This document shows, one piece after another, positions 1 through 11,814 of a stretch of 64,000 nt of DNA. The notes beneath the pieces were generated by a model. That model saw only the letters and a program-made list of their open reading frames with translations, did no database searches and was not told where the DNA came from. The DNA lies in contig CP092882.1 in NCBI GenBank assembly GCA_030710605.1, positions 21,338,446 to 21,402,445 of the forward strand, written 5' to 3'. The translations under genes and the position numbers were made by a program. How positions within the stretch are numbered: the first letter of the stretch is position 1; every line of letters starts with the position of its first letter. This DNA is from Cordylochernes scorpioides (taxonomy: Eukaryota; Arthropoda; Arachnida; Pseudoscorpiones; Chernetidae).

Positions 1-2325
1 TTTCACACACACACACGCACATGTCAAATGTGCCACACGTCACACATGTATGTACGCAATATCCATATGTTCTAGTTCACGCATACAAACTCGCTCAAAA
101 TAAACCCTCCCAGTTTTAAATTGATAGTTGAAAATGCTAAATTCCCCAAAATATCTTCTAATGTTCTCAAACAATTTTTACATGAAAAATATTTATTTCC
201 CATAGTTTAATGTTCTCAAGCATTTTTGGCATTAAATGCACTCTTTTTCAAATCAAGAGACCTCTTTGCCCATCTGATTTGATATGGTACAGCTTCATAT
301 GCGATTGATCAAGAAAATATTTTCTGACAATATTTTTGAATTAAAAATATATCTATCAAACGTTTTTTAAACGTTATTTATTCCGATAGATGGCGCCAGC
401 CATGAGTATCATTCATTTGAACGATCGGGTGATACCGTTTTCTTACCTTTACAATAATTCATTAATGGTATCCACACTTACTAATTCAACAAACATAGAT
501 ATCCTTCCTTGAGATACATTATCAAAACTAAAAAGTAATTTTAAATATCATTTATATATATTCATTTTGATTTAAAGATGTCAAAGATTTTAATATAAAT
601 TAGAATATTTTTTAAAATCTTCTATAAATTATGTTACAATCCAATTTTCAGAAAGTTTGATGCACATTTTGGTAATTCCCACTGCCATTTCTTATATCAA
701 TAAATAAACAGATTTTTTCCCAAAAAGATTTCAACACATCATCCATCTTAGGTTTTTTCTTCTTCCTCATCAAGTGCCGTCAGAAATAAGAACCAATGAT
801 GAATTCGCCGAATTTAATTTAAGAAAGTACGTTTATTTGGGAAGTTATTTATCAATTTTCTTCTCTCCCTTTATAAAAATTGAAGTTTTGCCGCGGTGAT
901 TGATTTTTTTCAAGTTTCTGTTTAAACCTGGCGACTTACTTCTCAATCACACGCAGAAATCGCGATAACCTCCGATATTTTAAATATATTTTTCTATAGA
1001 CATTATTGTAGGCAAAACATTTTTGCCGTATTAAAAATTCAATTTAGTTCAGAATTATCCCTGTTTTACGATAATTTCTCAACGTTTTTTTTTACACTTT
1101 TAATTAGAGATTTTATTTTTGCTCTTAAATCTTTCCTTCAAATATAAATTATCTTTAATAGTTATGAAAATTTTCCGCATTTTTCAACAAGCATCCAAAA
1201 TTATGCGTTCTATTTTTTTTTAAATAGTCGAAACTCTTTTTCTATTCCCATTAATTTTATTCACACACACAGCCTTTATTAAGACATTAGTCTTATACAG
1301 ATTCTCCGTATAAGGTGCAATAACAGGAAAAGAGCAGCACAGGAAACCAGTAGTTCCGCAACTATATACAATTATTAGTAATAAGGAAAAGTAAGATTTA
1401 ATATGAAAGGTCGACGCCATCGTCCCAAGTCTTCAAATCCATAAGCGCGGAGCAGAAATAGGGACTAAGTTGTTTAGTTCGACATAAATATAGCATCCAG
1501 ACACAAAAAAAGGAGGTTTACTCCAGCACAGCCATCCATATTACCAGCTCCGCAATCTCATCGTCGACCAACACGATGGCCCCTCGATGTTTCGTCATCA
1601 TTCTGAGGTGTAAGAACAATAGCTTCCGAGTTCTCTTTTCTCCCTCTTTACACCTACTGCCTTGTAAAAATTATATAGGGTCTGAGCAACTAGTCTACTT
1701 GTTTGGGCACTGGTTAACATCGTTTGGCATTAATTTTATTCAAATTTTTCAGTTTTTAAAATTATTTATATAACAAGTCGGTGGATGAGTAGGTAACACC
1801 CTCGATTCCCGACAGTCATTAACCGGGATATAATCCCACGTTAACCTATGTTTAATATGTGAATAACTCACATATTATACATTGTTTCAATTATCATAAA
1901 CTAGGTTGCTCTTGTTGAGCGGTACCTAATAAAGTTATTTTGGAAAATATCTATCTGATTTCTCCACAATATTTCTATTTAAAAAAAACTAAACGAATTT
2001 TTAAAGTGTAGTTTTCAAAAGGAATGATTGACTCGATCACCCTTTCTCTGATTATATAAACGTCCCAGCACAGCTTCTATGCGGATTGTGCGTGAGCTGC
2101 GACTGATTTGTCAGGATGTTTTTAAAACGTCTCAATATTGGAAACATCAATAATCTGCCATAAAAAGAAGTACTGCGGACAGATAACATCAATATTTAAT
2201 ATATCAATAATTGCCTGATAAATTGGTATATTGATTGATAAATTGATTTTATACGATCCGAATAAGGTTTTAATCATATACCATACCATTTTACTTTTAA
2301 TCAAAGTTGCGTTGGTGATGTGCAG
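1..2325. other. AT-rich intergenic or intronic DNA
   Basis: No gene was recognised here. The stretch opens with a short (CA)n run. Positions about 370-440 match the GATGGCGC-containing body of the element family also seen at 7000-7130 and 22050-22335. Positions about 1895-1945 carry a short repeat whose inverted copy lies at 60262-60310. The last bases form a plausible splice acceptor (GATGTGCAG) for the exon that starts at 2326. Confidence 0.5.
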
Positions 2326-3110
2326 ACGGCCACGATGGATCCAAGAAAGGGGACTTGGCAGATTCCACGACCTCAGTTCCCATGCCGAGACCTCCAAAAG
2401 TCCGAAGACCCAAGCATCCCATTCCAACTACCACCACCCAGCCTCCTTCTTCAAGCATAACAACTCTCGAGAATTCCACCTTAGAGCCGCCCAAGCTGGT
2501 CGAGACAACCGTGCCTTCAGCAGCCCACCCTCCACGGAAGGTAGAGCCCCTAGTGCAGTTCATCATCCCGCCGCAGAACCTTCCGGCCGCCGAGCCCAAG
2601 GTTACTACACCTAACCTCACCCTCCTCAATGACACTGAAGTGGTGACGGCCAACCTCCCCGAAGAGAACCATACCCAACCGAACGAAGAGATTCCTACAG
2701 TCCAGACCACAATCTACCCCGAGGGTATCCGACCAAATCAGAGTATGGAGCAGTTCGACAGCAATGTCACCCAGAGGCTGCACGAAGAAACCTTCCAGGA
2801 GATTAAAGTGGAAGTCGTGAACGACACCAAGGTGGAGACGACGTCACCTGTCACACGGGAGAGCACCACTATGGTGACCACAGAGGAGACCAGTCCAAGA
2901 GCGACCACCAGAGGTCCGGCGGAGTTCACCAAGCCCACCGCGGTGATCACCGAGGAGTCCGTAGTCACCACGACCAGTGCTCCGGTTCTGGACTCCCCCA
3001 TCAAAATCACAGGTATCATCAGGATCCTGCGCGGGATGGATTGGATCTGGGAGTTGGAGGACCGCTCGTCCCCGGAGTTCCAGTACTACTCAGGGCTGCT
3101 GCAGACCACG
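2326..3110 (+). CDS. Exon of a mucin-like protein with the first half of a SEA domain
   Basis: This is an internal exon of 785 bp lying between a GTGCAG acceptor and an ACG|GTGAGT donor. Its reading frame is open throughout: two leftover bases, then 261 codons. The encoded part is rich in Thr, Ser, Pro and Val, has several N-x-S/T sequons (NST, NLT, NHT, NVT, NDT) and has no membrane segment, as expected of a heavily glycosylated extracellular stalk. The last 40 or so residues read as the start of a SEA domain (KITGIIRIL, then a W-W-ELEDRSSPEF stretch and YYSGLLQTT). SEA domains occur in mucins, agrin and perlecan. The base composition is clearly GC-richer than the surroundings, so this looks like a maintained host gene. 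The exon ends in phase 0, and the second half of the domain is found in phase at 60152. Earlier exons must lie outside the window. The exact gene identity is not recognised. Confidence 0.75.
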
Positions 3111-3242
3111 GTGAGTTCTGTCATCTCTATAATAGTCGGCTTAATAACTGACCACCGCTGGAACCACAGGATAGAGAGGGAACACTAGGGCCGCGGGGGA
3201 ACAAAAGGCAGTGAGAATATATTCCCCATCATAACACTTATA

Positions 3243-3420
3243 CACTCATGGACAAAACTTAAAGAAGGGATTCAGACAATAACTTTGAAGGTTATATTTT
3301 ATAGACAGTGATCTTTATTGAAGATACACGAGATAACCAAGTGTAAACAAAATTGCATCTGTCTTCTTCTTTAAAAAAAAGACGACCGGCGATGTTGAAG
3401 ACTTGTTTTGTCCATTAGTG
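3243..3420. mobile_element. Tc1-like MITE, complete
   Basis: This 178-bp element has terminal inverted repeats CACTCATGGACAAAACTT on the left and CACTAATGGACAAAAC on the right (reverse complement), with TA on both sides. The interior has no coding capacity. Related copies lie at 15447-15659, 16012-16170, about 21117-21322 and 39085-39204. Confidence 0.75.
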
Positions 3421-3425
3421 TACAT

Positions 3426-3890
3426 ATGACGCTTATTATTATAATCAAGGACATACAATTATGTGATCGCCAGTTATTTTATTATAAAGGAACACAAAAC
3501 AAGCTGAGCTCCACATTAAGTAGGCAAATATTTTATTTTAGGTAATATATTACTTTAAAAATATATATATTTAAATTTAATAGTTATTCAAAATATCCTC
3601 TATTTGATTCCAAACACAATCTAAGTCTTTCAGGGACACTTTGACAAATACGAGCACATAAATCCCCATCAAGAAGATTAAATTCTTCTTCTAGTGCAAT
3701 ATTCATTTGCTCTAAAGCCTTGGGTTTTCGATGATAAACTTTACCTCTAAAATAACACCACAAAATTTTTAAAATTATTTAAAAAGGAAAACTTTCGTAT
3801 TTATATGTATGAGAATCCCGTCGTTATATAATAAAACGAGGAGTGGTTTATTTAGAAAAAAAAGGCATGAAACTTGTCCACACATGAGTG
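3426..3890 (-). mobile_element. Tc1/mariner remnant with a transposase tail
   Basis: A terminal inverted repeat of the Tc1 type (CACTCATGTGTGGACAAG on the minus strand) ends at 3890 next to a TA. Between it and the MITE at 3243-3420 lie AT-rich sequence and the transposase C-terminus at 3584-3745. Most of the transposase gene is gone, so this is an internally deleted copy. Confidence 0.55.
3584..3745 (-). pseudogene. Transposase C-terminal fragment (Tc1/mariner)
   Basis: This is a 53-codon open stretch ending at a stop. It contains YHRKPKALEQMNIALEEEF and ends ESNRGYFE. The pattern, with paired Glu-rich and Arg-rich helices followed by C..SNRGYF, is that of the extreme C-terminus of Tc1/mariner DDE transposases, typically ending in a G-G/R-H/Y-F motif. 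None of the catalytic residues is present. Confidence 0.6.
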
Positions 3891-4670
3891 TATACATATT
3901 CAACTATAAGTACTGGAATCCCTTCAATAAAGTAAGATAACAATTCGAGAATCAGAAAATATTCCCAACTCTACTACATTCAATAGCTATTATCATGCAT
4001 GTTAATTCCGCCTTTCCATAATTTCCTAGTATGCTAATTATTCCTCTCAACATTTCATAGATATGCAAAATCCCTATAGTTTTTAAATATGTAAATAGTC
4101 TCTTCCCTATATAGTGTCCAATGTGCCATATGTTTTCACTTGTCTCCTGTAGAAGGGCCGGCCAGCCCGAAAGCTTGAGCGTTTTACAATAAATCAACGT
4201 ATAAAAGACACTCATCCCTTGATTCTTGAATTGTTATCTTACATATTTAACAGAAAAACTGCGTCAACTGAAAAATAAAAGTGTAATATATCGCTTTTTA
4301 AGATATAAATACGCTTTTTTAAAATGCTAACAAGGTTATTTAGAGGATTAAGTAGCTACAAGAGCTAGACATTAGATTCCTCAATTGAGAAGAAAGGCCG
4401 CCATTAAGGAGGGAGGGTTGCCAACTCCCAAGCGTCCAGTTGGGACTTCTCCTGAGTAGAACACAACTTCCCATTTTCCTGGTGGAGGTGGCCAGGAATC
4501 TGCTTGTTGTTGGTTCCTTAGTTCGGACAACTGAACTAGTCTTATTTTGACGCCATCTATCTCTGGAAAGTGGTACTAATTTATGCGCAACACCTTTCAT
4601 CTCTAATTGTCAAATGTCGTTCTGCAATCATAAGCCGCATTATATTGTATTATAAATTACTTTATATAAT

Positions 4671-4935
4671 ATTTACGAACGGAAAAATATGTCCAGGGTA
4701 ATCTAGTGGACATGGCATCTGCCCGGTAAGCGGAACACTGTGGGTTCGATTCCCATCCCTGTACACTTTATTTTTCCCTTTATCATTACTCTTTACAATT
4801 CATCCTTTCATACTTCATTCTTAAGGTTAGAAATAATCGTTATTTCTCCTTGAAATAAATTTCGATTATTCGTTTAAAATAAACATTTGCGGGATAATTA
4901 TTGAATATCGTTCTACAACCTTTTATCTCTATTAT
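4671..4935 (+). mobile_element. tRNA-derived SINE, family B, copy 1
   Basis: The head folds as a tRNA: acceptor TCCAGGG, D arm, an anticodon arm with GGT in the loop, and a T arm with GGTTCGATTCC. This gives box A (TCTAGTGGACATGGC) and box B for RNA polymerase III. The tail runs through TTTCATACTTCATTCTTAAGG and ends in AT-rich sequence. In this copy the 3' acceptor strand carries a change (CCCTGTA). The tail is shared with copies at 11352-11620 and 14551-14777. Confidence 0.75.
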
Positions 4936-5326
4936 TATAAAGATTAAAATTTGTCTGTCAATCTGTTCATTGATAAAAAAGGGCCAAATAAAGGCCAAAT
5001 TCCATATTTTATTCCTGAGAAAATGATACTAATAAAATAATATAACTTTTAACAGATTTTGAAGACTTATTTTTAATTTAGAAATAATTTTCATGACCCT
5101 GTTTCTCCCCAAGTAAATGTTTGCCAAACGAATGTTGCTTCAACAAATGCTAATTATTATGATTATGTCATTATCACTCTAAAATAAAATAATTTGGATT
5201 CAGAAAATGATGATAATAGTACATTAATCTTATCATCCAGACTACTAATCATGGTGCCATGATAATGATACAATCATAATAAATATAAAAATTTAAAAAC
5301 AATATTCCTTTGAGGCAAACTATCAC

Positions 5327-5365
5327 TCAAGGAGAACCCGGGCGAAGCCGGGTGCATCATTCAAA
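5327..5365 (+). repeat. Helentron-like terminal hairpin fragment
   Basis: This contains the short hairpin CCCGGGCGAAGCCGGG that also ends the elements at 43150-43856, 52985-53690 and 57541-59147. It is isolated from any body sequence, so it is a remnant. Confidence 0.45.
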
Positions 5366-5549
5366 TAGTGAACGAATAAAACAGACTAGGAAAACTTTAC
5401 AGTTGTTCCGAAATTTTGTTCGAAATGGGATTCAAGGAAGTTGGAAAATGTTGTTATAACAATTTATTTCTTCCGCATGCATTATTGGCTCTATGCAACT
5501 TAGCCTACAGCACCCGGTGTACTGACCGAGCCCGACATTGAAAAAAAGG

Positions 5550-5621
5550 TGGATATACCGGGGAATGAACCCGGGTCCTTTCACATGCAAAGAGGACGCT
5601 TTACCACTGAGCTACATAATG
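5550..5621 (-). pseudogene. tRNA-Ala(TGC)-like pseudogene
   Basis: The D arm (TAGCTCAGTGGTAAAGCG), the anticodon arm with TTTGCAT (anticodon TGC) and the T arm (CCGGGTTCATTCCCCGG) match tRNA-Ala. The acceptor stem is broken: the 5' strand CATTATG does not pair with the outer three bases of the 3' strand TATATCC. The cognate tRNA-Ala has an acceptor ending ATCTCCA. The core is therefore kept, but the molecule is probably not functional. Confidence 0.65.
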
Positions 5622-5779
5622 GCCTTATGCTCTTGTAGGCTGGGATTCTAGGGAGCATTTATTATTATATATAACCTCTATTATATTTATTATATATATC
5701 TCCAACTAACTATTTAAAACTACGTATATGAAGTCTCAAATATTGTGATAAAAATTATATAATTCGCCCTATATGAAGG

Positions 5780-5786
<7 letters not shown>

Positions 5787-5810
<24 letters not shown>

Positions 5811-5811
5811 A
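5787..5811. repeat. (GA)n microsatellite
   Basis: This is a run of GA dinucleotides, flanked by AT-rich DNA. Confidence 0.9.
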
Positions 5812-5837
5812 CCATATCTATTTTATAGATATAATAT

Positions 5838-6003
5838 CGTATCAAAGTATTTATTATTTTATTAACAGAGTATCATTTTTTATGTTTATATTTTGTTAAT
5901 CTGTAAACTTCCCTCATTACTTATCTTTTGTTTATCATTCATAGTTTGTTCTTGACTTAAATAAATTGCTGTGTCGTTCCCTAATTTTCCACGTGAGCAT
6001 ATC
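5838..6003 (+). repeat. Solo LTR fragment, TRIM family
   Basis: The stretch matches the 188-bp LTR of the element at 37544-38250: AAAGTATTTATT at the start, AACAGAGT, an AATAAA polyadenylation signal, then CCCTAATTTTCCACGTG. A second solo copy lies at 8722-8910. It is diverged, with no partner LTR nearby. Confidence 0.6.
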
Positions 6004-6229
6004 TTGCAACGCTTGGATCCAAATAGAATGATCATTAAAATATTCCGATATTTGGACGCAGCTGGTTCTTCTAGAACTTCGTTCCCTAGCCGTCAATAGA
6101 TAATCGATATTTCGCAGAGAGCTAACTCATCTTTAATATACAGATTGTAATTCTCTCTATACATATAATAATTATTCATCGACATACAAAAATACTGGAT
6201 TTAATCTAACTTTATATGTTGACAATATT

Positions 6230-6535
6230 AACTAGGGGGTCGGTGAAAGGATGGTCTAAACCATTGTTTTACGACCACTACAACCCGGGTTCGATTCCCG
6301 CATTGGACACTTTTTTCTGATTTAAAAAAAATGCTCCAATGGCCCCCGATTCTTGCAAAAGTTCAACCCCACCAGCGAGTGAAAGTAACCAAACGGGGCT
6401 CTGGCACATTTGTAAGTGCAAAGTCGAACTGCTTTTCACATGTGTAGACATGTGGTGCATTTACAGTAAAAGCAGTCGCCTTCTACCCACTATAATTATC
6501 ATGGCCTGTACCACATGTACTAGGGATAAGCAAAT
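6230..6535 (+). mobile_element. tRNA-derived SINE, family A, copy 1
   Basis: The tRNA-like head (GGGGGTCGGTGAAAGGATGG, then CCCGGGTTCGATTCCCGC as box B) is followed by a body with GCCCCCGATTCTTGCAAAAG, CACATGTGTAGACATGTGG, and an end at ATCATGGCCTGTACCACATG. The same order occurs at 8175-8490 (minus strand) and 62634-62945, and in pieces at 55915-56700 and 60010-60115. Confidence 0.75.
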
Positions 6536-6984
6536 AATAAATATATATATCTTAACTATATATATGTTATATAAATATTTAATTTTAAAATATATAGTTC
6601 TAGAAAACCTCTGTGTAAAGTCGACCGCCAGATGGCGACTCCTTGCACTTATATAAATTTATTGTTGCTGTTTTCTTTGGCGGACTTAATTTTTCTGTAA
6701 ATATGTGTTATAAAATCTTTTATTTTCTTCCTTATTTACGCCCCAATTTGTGTATTTCACTCTCGATTATTTTATCTCTCAGCCCATTTAGAGAGAGAAA
6801 TAAGAATACCCCAGGCCCCTGGAGCATAAAAAACGCCAACTGCCCGGTAGCTCAATTAGATCAAATTGTGACTTAAAGTTGTTTCATTGTATTTTCTTCA
6901 AAAGGGATTTCACAACTGCATACCATTGGCATAATAGTCATGCATTAAAAACAGCAAATAATTTCTATCTAAGCAAAATAATAT

Positions 6985-7190
6985 AATATTTATTAAAGTA
7001 AATGGCATCTCCTGATCGTGCAACTAAAGGTTACTGATGGCTTGCGCCATCTGTCGGAATAAATATCAACTAATTGTTGATTTTTATTTATTCCATAATT
7101 GGCAAAAATACCCTATCTTGGTTTAACAAAAAAAGCTAGCCACGTACGCGTTCCGGGGGTGTTGGCCCTCATCAGCGTGGTGTAAGCTAA
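6985..7190 (-). mobile_element. Hammerhead-bearing unit e
   Basis: On the minus strand a hammerhead-like motif (7134-7188) is followed by a body with a TTCCGACAGATGGCGCAAGC hairpin and CAGGAGATGCC near its end. It follows unit d (7205-7510) in the same orientation, so the two form a direct tandem with 287 bp between equivalent core positions. The body is shared with the palindrome at 22050-22335 and the fragment near 400. Confidence 0.6.
7134..7188 (-). ncRNA. Hammerhead ribozyme motif e, core mutated
   Basis: The minus strand has CTGATGA at 7169-7175. Inner stem I CCACG/CGTGG and outer stem AGCT/AGCT lie around an internal loop. Stem II is about GGG/CCC, and GGAA stands in place of the required GAAA. 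Stem III is short (CGCGT) with A at the cleavage position. The A-to-G change in the core predicts loss of activity. The stems are kept although sequence differs from the other copies. Confidence 0.55.
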
Positions 7191-7204
7191 ATTTTATTGT
7201 ACAA

Positions 7205-7510
7205 TTCCACTTTTGTACTATTTTGACTTATATATTTGTGTGTGTGAAAATAATTGAAATATATATATACATATAAATGGTCAGGTGTTTATATTAAAAA
7301 TAATAAAAGCATTTCCTAATCCCTCACATGAACATTTCAGAAGGCAGAGCGCCATCTCGAGCAACAAAAATAAACTAAACATCGATATTTGGCGAACCCG
7401 TTTTCTTGATAATTCAAGAGAAGTCAACCACAATCGCGTTTCGGGCTGTTGGCCCTCGTCAGGGTGGTGCAGGCTGAACCTCCACCTCCAAAAATACTAA
7501 TGACGCGTAC
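7205..7510 (-). mobile_element. Hammerhead-bearing unit d
   Basis: On the minus strand this runs from the ribozyme motif (7424-7474) through TTGAATTATCAAGAAAACGG, the GATGGCGCTCTGCC box, and a tail ending ATAAACACCTGACC. It matches the bodies at 35816-36060 and 36205-36510. It directly precedes unit e. Confidence 0.6.
7424..7474 (-). ncRNA. Hammerhead ribozyme motif d, degenerate
   Basis: CTGACGA (7456-7462), stem II GGGC/GCCC with loop CAACA, and GAAA are intact on the minus strand. The segment after GAAA reads CGCGATTGTGG, where the better copies have CGCGTTCGTGG, so the U at 16.1 is lost and stem I is shortened to CCAC/GTGG. It is probably inactive. Confidence 0.55.
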
Positions 7511-8174
7511 GTAGTTTACTTTTTTATCTATCAGGAATATGAGTTGTTCAAATATTATGGAACAAACTAAAATGAACGTTTAGTTTATTTTTTGATCCAC
7601 TAGATGGCCTTCTGTCATATAAAACTCTTTTGTGAGCAGTCAGGAAATTCTCTTTTTAAAATCATCATATGATTTCGAGGGGCAACTCACCTCTCTTTAT
7701 CGAGGATGTTTTGAACGAGTGCACGCGTGCACAACTCTCGTTCTGCAAGGCCAACGAAAGAATTGTATCTGTGATTTGAATATTGCCATTAGTATATATA
7801 TAGATAATAAATATATATAATATTATAATAACTTTTGTTTTATTATTTCAATATATAGAAAATATAAACAGTGATGTTTGTGATTATGAATAATTCTCTA
7901 TAAAAATATATTAAATAATAATTACAAATTAATAATAACAAAAATTAAAACAAATGGAATGAATAAATTAAAAGTTTATTTTTTTAAATAATTAAGATAT
8001 AAATTCTTAATAAATTTCTGGAAAATCAATTTTTCTATCTATTCTCTGTTTATCTTCTGCGGAAATTTCTAAAATTAATCTACAATGCTCTTCTGCTATA
8101 TTCTGTTACATAATTGATGCCTATTCGAAAAATCTGTTCTATGGTTATTTAAATAGTGGTGAACTATAGGAGGG

Positions 8175-8490
8175 ATAATGGCTTTTTCTTTTTGCTAATC
8201 CCTATTACACGTGGTACAGGCCATGATAATCATGGTGGGTAGTTAGTGACTGCTTTTACTGTAAGTGCACCACATGTCTACACATGTGAAAAGCAGTTCG
8301 ACTTTGCACTTACAAATGTGCCAGAGCCTCGTTTGGTTACTTGCACTCGCTGGTGCGGTTGGACTTTTGCAAGAATCGGGGGCCATTGGATTTTTTTTTA
8401 ATCAGAAAAAAGTGCCCAATTCAGGTATCGAACCCGGGTCGTAGTGGTCGAAAACCAACGGTTTAGACTATCCTTCCACCGACCCCCCAT
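8175..8490 (-). mobile_element. tRNA-derived SINE, family A, copy 2
   Basis: On the minus strand this has the head GGGGGTCGGTGGAAGGATAG, box B GGGTTCGATACCTG, then the family body with CACATGTGTAGACATGTGG and the end ATCATGGCCTGTACCACG. It looks full length. Confidence 0.75.
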
Positions 8491-8721
8491 ATAATGGCTT
8501 ATAATTTGTTTATGCTGATTGATACGGTTTTTCAGTGATTTAGCGGCTTCTCTGATATAGGTAGCATGACATGTTGTGCAAGGAATTGTATTACATTACA
8601 TTGTATTCATTTTGCTGTTTCGAAATATGTTTAGTACATGAGTAGCTTAAATATTTGTTTCAGATTTGAGACTGGTTGGTATATTACAATCTTATATCTC
8701 TTCAAAATTCTCTGTCAATAT

Positions 8722-8910
8722 TGTAACAAAGTATTTATTAATTTTATTATTTTTATTAACAGAGTGGTCATTTTTATGTTTATATTTTGATACTCTGTAA
8801 ATTTCCCTCGTGGCTTATCTTTTGTTTACCATTCATAGTGTGTTCTTGCCTGAAATAAATTGTTGTCTCCTCCTGAAGTTTTTGTCTTCCCTAATTTTAC
8901 ACGTGGCAAT
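8722..8910 (+). repeat. Solo LTR, TRIM family
   Basis: This matches the 188-bp LTRs at 37544 and 38063 from AACAAAGTATTTATT to ACACGTGGCA, with an internal AATAAA. No internal region or second LTR is adjacent. Confidence 0.65.
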
Positions 8911-10560
8911 ATTTTCTGAGCTATATGGAATAGAGCAATATCTTCTTTAGATGGAGAGAGAGTGAGGATTGTGTTGATCATGACTCTATTATTTGAATAT
9001 AAAATTTAACGTTTATTAGAATGTTTTCAATGAAGTTTTGGAATAATAATTTTTTCATCAATTCTTTAAATATTCTATTTTATTTTTTCTGTTGCAATAT
9101 TTATATTCGAACTGTATTTTTTATTTTATTTTGGGAATAAATTTAGCTGCGATTTTATTATGTATAGGGCAAAAAGAACTTAAATTCAAATAGTTTCCTG
9201 TGTGAGTAGAGGTTTTCTGTACATGCCAGTTTCTATGTGAAATTGTTTTCTGTTAAGTTGGATGTTTAAAAAGGCTAAGGAATTTTGATTTACATCTTGT
9301 AGTAGAGAATTTTTGAAAAGGTTCAAGATTATTTAGAAACCTTATGAAGTTGTCAATGTATGTTTCAGTTAGACAAGATGTCATAAATATATCTTATTCA
9401 TAGCTATATTTACAAATTATTTGAATTAATGATTTTTGAAACTATTTCGTTCATAAATATGTTAGCCAACTCTGATAAAATGAGGTTGCCCATTGATAGG
9501 CCTTTAATTTGCCAGAAGAATTTCTCTTTGAAACTGAAGTAACTATATATGGTCTGAATAAAGTTTGATTAAATATATTCACGTTTCTTTATAGAGAATA
9601 ATAACTTTTTCCTGGTGTAGAAATTATTGGAAAATCAAGAGTGTCTCATCGCGCGGGATTAAAATTTAAAGAGATTTTTTATCAAAGGAAACCATCCTGC
9701 CGTCATTCCAAATTTGAACGGCTTTGATCGCTTCAATGAATATTTTGGTAATTGATTTTGGAACTGAGAATGAAGATAAACAGAATGCCACATTGGAATG
9801 AACCAGCAATAAGGTTCGCGGAAGAAACCGTAGTGTTCTGCAACAAGATATATCCCTCAATGGAAGAAGAGAGGAGTATTTAATATGTAATTGGGGGATT
9901 CAACGAAAACGAGTTTATTGTTATCTGCAAGAAAAGGGACTCCTTTTAAAAGGATATTCAAGAACGTATTGAAAAATCCTTATTTTATATAATAGCCCCC
10001 CCCCCCCCTAAGCTATTCTCGACTGTAACAAGAGATTACAAGAACACTTCCAAGCCCCATGTCTCTGCTCCCAGACAATAGCAGATCAGCACCAATTATC
10101 TGCCCCTAGATGACCTACCCAGAGACAATCTCCGCTTCGAAACAGAAACCCCCAAATAAATTCTACAACGAGATCCTAGATGCAAAAACAAAAGGGTGGG
10201 GCAGATTATGGTAAATTGATTTATTTTTAAGTCCAACGAGCCATGACACATCGCGCGCTACTGTTGGGTCAAGTTGGTAAGAATAATGGAAGAAAAGACC
10301 CCGTATTGACGCTAGAGAAAGTCAAGGAAAACATCTAATTTGATTAGGGTATGGACACTCTACGCTGACCTGTGTAATAGCACACAAACACACAGAAGCA
10401 TTGCAACATGGAATAGATATATCGTGTGTTGGAAGATTTAACTGAATGTCACGCCTAATTCAATCAATCAAGGCCTGTTGACCATAAATAGAATTGAAAA
10501 GTTGTACCTAAAATACAAATGGATTATTCATATGTATAAAATAGGTTCTTGTAAAGCTTT
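8911..10560. other. AT-rich stretch without recognised gene
   Basis: Only low-complexity and unassigned sequence was recognised. It includes a 13-base C run at 9996-10008 and a moderately GC-rich patch at 10030-10340 with no coding signal that could be named. Confidence 0.4.
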
Positions 10561-10776
10561 TTGATGGATACAGGCGTTTATCCTTCAATGGCTGACCTTA
10601 GAACAGCCATCGCTACAAGCCTTGACACAAATAGTACCGATATGAACAAATATTGTGAAGGGAATCAAGTGTGGAATGACCAAGGAAAACCGTTGACTGC
10701 TCTAATGAGGGCCATAGTACATATGGAAACAATTAACTTGCCTTTACCAGATATCGTTGGAAATTCTTGTATCTAA
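10561..10776 (+). pseudogene. Coding remnant of unknown family
   Basis: This 71-codon open frame (MMDTGVYPSMADLRTAIATS at the start, PLPDIVGNSCI at the end) has protein-like composition in an AT-rich setting. The readable sequence appears to continue past the stop in the same frame (DGNDAFATR, YNLFPEIKR, then PELKIFLDKEFYSKY) with further stops. No family was recognised. It is most likely part of a decayed element or retrocopy. Confidence 0.3.
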
Positions 10777-11351
10777 ATGTAAACGATTCACTCAGATGGT
10801 AATGATGCTTTTGCTACTCGTTAAAAAAGTAAAGATGCTTCTTTTAGAGAGTATAATCTCTTTCCAGAAATAAAACGATAAAACCGTTTAGCTATCTTTT
10901 TATCTGAAATAAGATTATCCTATTCCCAAGGTAAACAACCAGAACTAAAGATATTTTTAGACAAAGAATTCTATTCTAAATATATTCCAAAAGCTCTTTA
11001 TAAAGATTTATATATATATATATAGTTTAAAATAGGACTTGTCCACACACTCGCAGCTATAATTGTCCCCCAGGGGAGCTTGATAAAACTACCAGTTAAG
11101 CGAAGAGATGGTTAGCAGACAAAATATTCTAAAAATAAGTCTTATAGTATCTTGAGAGCGGCTCTTTTGGAGACGATTTGATTAGGGCGTTGGAGGGATG
11201 CATAAGAAGATATTTAAAGAATGCCTATTTCGGTTCAGATATATTTATTTTTTCAATATTTCGTGTGACAACACACCAAACTTATTCGGAGAACAAGATT
11301 CATAACACATAAGAAAATACATATTGAAAAATAAAACAATAATGTATCATT

Positions 11352-11620
11352 TACGAACGGAAAAATACGTCCAGGGTAGCCTAGTGGACATGGCATCTGC
11401 CCGGTAAGCGGAACATTGTGGGTTCGATTCCCATTCCTGGACACTTTTATTTTTCCGTTCGTCATTACTCTTCATAATTCATCCTTTCATACCTCATCCA
11501 AAAAGGTTAGAAATAGTCGATATTTCACCTTGAAATAAAATTTTGATTTTTCGTTAAAAAGAAACTCATGCGGTGTAACTTCAAGTGTCGTTTTACATTT
11601 ATAATATGATAACGAAGAAA
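11352..11620 (+). mobile_element. tRNA-derived SINE, family B, copy 2
   Basis: Both arms of the tRNA acceptor stem are kept here (GTCCAGG and CCTGGAC), with box A TAGCCTAGTGGACATGGC and box B GGTTCGATTCC. The head is bracketed by an inverted pair, ACGAACGGAAAAAT and ATTTTTCCGTTCGT. The tail continues through CTCATCCAAAAAGGTTAG to a TCGTTTTACA end. Confidence 0.75.
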
Positions 11621-11814
11621 AAAAACAATGGTTGCCTGTAAAGTCGGTTTTACGGGCGAAGATTTTACGTGACAACGGTAGAATATTTATTGATATGAAT
11701 ATAATTAAATTGCACAATAGGAACAAGGAATTGAATGAAAATAAGAATTGCACAAATTTTAACTATAGAAATATATTTTGTTTACTAAAACATTGTACAT
11801 GTAAACTAAAACTT

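Noticed and set aside
2297-2710. Minus-strand frame of 137 codons opposite the SEA exon
   Set aside because: Shadow of the GC-rich exon; the plus strand has splice sites and domain signal.
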